DNA of 40,920 nucleotides from Candidatus Woesearchaeota archaeon (lineage in GTDB: Archaea > Nanobdellota > Nanobdellia > UBA10117 > GCA-020343615): the NCBI GenBank assembly GCA_020343615.1, contig CP070803.1, positions 36,696 to 77,615 on the forward strand. Direction: 5' to 3'. This document shows positions 40,120-40,920 of the stretch, piece by piece. Within the stretch, counting starts at the first letter, position 1. The number at the start of each line of letters is the position of its first letter. The notes below the pieces were generated by a model that ran no database searches, had not been told where the DNA came from, and saw only the letters and a list, made by a program, of their open reading frames with translations. The translations under genes were made by a program, and so were the position numbers.

Positions 40120-40920
40120 TTAAACGTTAATTTCCGGATTTGCCTTTCCTATTAGGTTAGAGTACTTTCCAATAACTGGCTTGGCATTATTTTTCAAAAA
40201 CTCTTCAGTCTGAATACTGGCTGCTCCTGCAAACCTCTCGGGCTTCTCGAGAAGATTGTTTAGATATTCCTTTGTTACTGGAATATTTTTATCATTAGCT
40301 AATCTATCAAATAAATCATTTGATTTTCCATCTAATTTTACTCTTTTTGCTGCTTCAACAGAATGTTTCTTTATAATCTCGTGCATTTTCTGCCTGTCTT
40401 CGCCTTTTTTACACAAATCCATGAGAATGACTTCAGTTGCCATAAATGGCAATTCCTCATCAAGATGTTTTTTGATTTGAGCAGGATAAACAACCATTCC
40501 GTCAGTTATGTTTTGATATAATTTCAGAATTGCATTTGATAACAAAAACAACTGAGGAATATCCATTCTTCTTATTGAAGAATCATCAAGTGTTCTTTCA
40601 AACCAATGACTGGCATGAGTATGGGAAAAATCAAGTTGCAAGTTTATTAGTTTTCTACAGAGTGCAGTCATCCTTTCAGATCTCATAGGATTCCTCTTGT
40701 AAGCCATTGCTGAGCTTCCTGTTTGTGATTTTGCAAATGGCTCTTCAACTTCTTTTAAGTTAGACAATAACCTCAAATCAACTGCAAATTTATGAGCTGA
40801 TTCAGCAATTCCTGAGAGTACTTTTGATAGAATCGCATCAATCTTTCGAGTATAAGTCTGCCCAGTAACTGGGTAAGAAGTTTCAAAACCTAGTTTCTTG
40901 CTTACTAATCTATCTAATTC
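40120..40920 (-). CDS. purB: Adenylosuccinate lyase, C-terminal part (5' end outside the window)
   Basis: The open frame continues to the window edge, so the apparent TTG start at 40776 is internal and the gene is truncated. PurB splits SAICAR to AICAR and adenylosuccinate to AMP, releasing fumarate. The fumarate-lyase signature GSSAMAYKRNPMRSER is present, followed by HWFERTLDDSSIRRMDIPQL. YQNITDGMVVYPAQI, ELPFMATEVILMDL and the C-terminal domain complete it. These blocks resemble animal ADSL closely (from memory), more than the short bacterial/archaeal PurB. It is the first visible gene of the purine operon. Confidence 0.95.
   Translation of the reverse strand, partial: ELDRLVSKKLGFETSYPVTGQTYTRKIDAILSKVLSGIAESAHKFAVDLRLLSNLKEVEEPFAKSQTGSSAMAYKRNPMRSERMTALCRKLINLQLDFSHTHASHWFERTLDDSSIRRMDIPQLFLLSNAILKLYQNITDGMVVYPAQIKKHLDEELPFMATEVILMDLCKKGEDRQKMHEIIKKHSVEAAKRVKLDGKSNDLFDRLANDKNIPVTKEYLNNLLEKPERFAGAASIQTEEFLKNNAKPVIGKYSNLIGKANPEINV

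Noticed and set aside
40777-40920. TTG start for purB at 40776
   Set aside because: The frame stays open to the window edge with PurB-like sequence (TGQTYTRKIDAILSKV), so the start is outside.
1-40920. CRISPR array, insertion sequence, prophage or rRNA
   Set aside because: No direct repeat-spacer pattern, transposase, integrase, phage gene or rRNA signature was found; the only tandem repeat is coding (11867-12298).

Overview
The window is a compact, AT-rich stretch of an archaeal chromosome. The archaeal assignment rests on information-processing genes: TFIIB, RNA polymerase subunit F, a histone, aIF5A, an Lsm protein, archaeal-type PheS/PheT, SRP54/FtsY, prefoldin alpha, Trm1, DtdA, eukaryote-type ribosomal proteins (eL21, eL20/LX, eS8, eL37, eL40) and a tRNA gene with a bulge-helix-bulge intron. 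Very tight gene packing, short proteins and many small orphans suggest a DPANN-like lineage (Woesearchaeota/Pacearchaeota type), but this is inference without a phylogeny. No rRNA, CRISPR array, transposase or prophage was seen. The longest stretch without a confident gene is 13434-13707 (274 bp).

Layout. 1-2868 (+): the 3' part of pheS, an acetyltransferase gene and pheT, overlapping end to start. 2863-3655: two orphans either side of a divergent promoter. 3666-4865 (-): the archaeal cluster eL21, rpoF, DUF655. 4935-6853 (-): an orphan, SRP54 and a two-span membrane protein. 6860-9285: two divergent orphans, one with an internal duplication. 9277-10829 (-): eL20/LX, prefoldin alpha and ftsY, including the 56-residue LX gene. 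10938-15762: an envelope region with a pilin-signal surface protein carrying BspA-like repeats, an acyltransferase, an APC permease and a membrane coiled-coil protein. 15759-20856: DtdA, a zinc-ribbon/Hsp20-like protein, a radical SAM protein, a flavin-binding-fold protein, a K+ channel and Trm1. 20897-23678: an orphan, TFB, a winged-helix-like protein, eS8, Lsm and eL37. 23675-24934: three orphans. 24985-28634: split tRNA-Lys, a DHH phosphoesterase, an orphan and LysRS. 28654-30940: orphans and a Ca2+/cation antiporter. 30958-31728 (-): histone, aIF5A and eL40. 31781-40920 (-): a purine operon, purB, HAD hydrolase, PfkB kinase, purL with a PurS-like head, purQ, purC-purE fusion and purM.

How the genes work together. 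Most of the window is translation, protein targeting and transcription machinery in ancestral archaeal clusters. The purine operon covers FGAR to AIR (PurL/Q, PurM), AIR to SAICAR (PurCE) and SAICAR to AICAR plus adenylosuccinate cleavage (PurB). PurF, PurD, a GAR transformylase and the last steps are not in view. PurE looks like the class II enzyme that uses CO2 directly, which would make PurK unnecessary.

The most notable observations are: a 31-bp exact promoter duplicated about 26 kb apart in inverted orientation; a second shared promoter core with identical spacing in front of a protein gene and the tRNA-Lys gene; a tRNA-Lys intron at the non-canonical position 30/31 with a complete BHB fold; a PAICS-like PurC-PurE fusion beside an animal-like PurB; and an archaeal pilin leader fused to DNA-level-homogenised BspA repeats.
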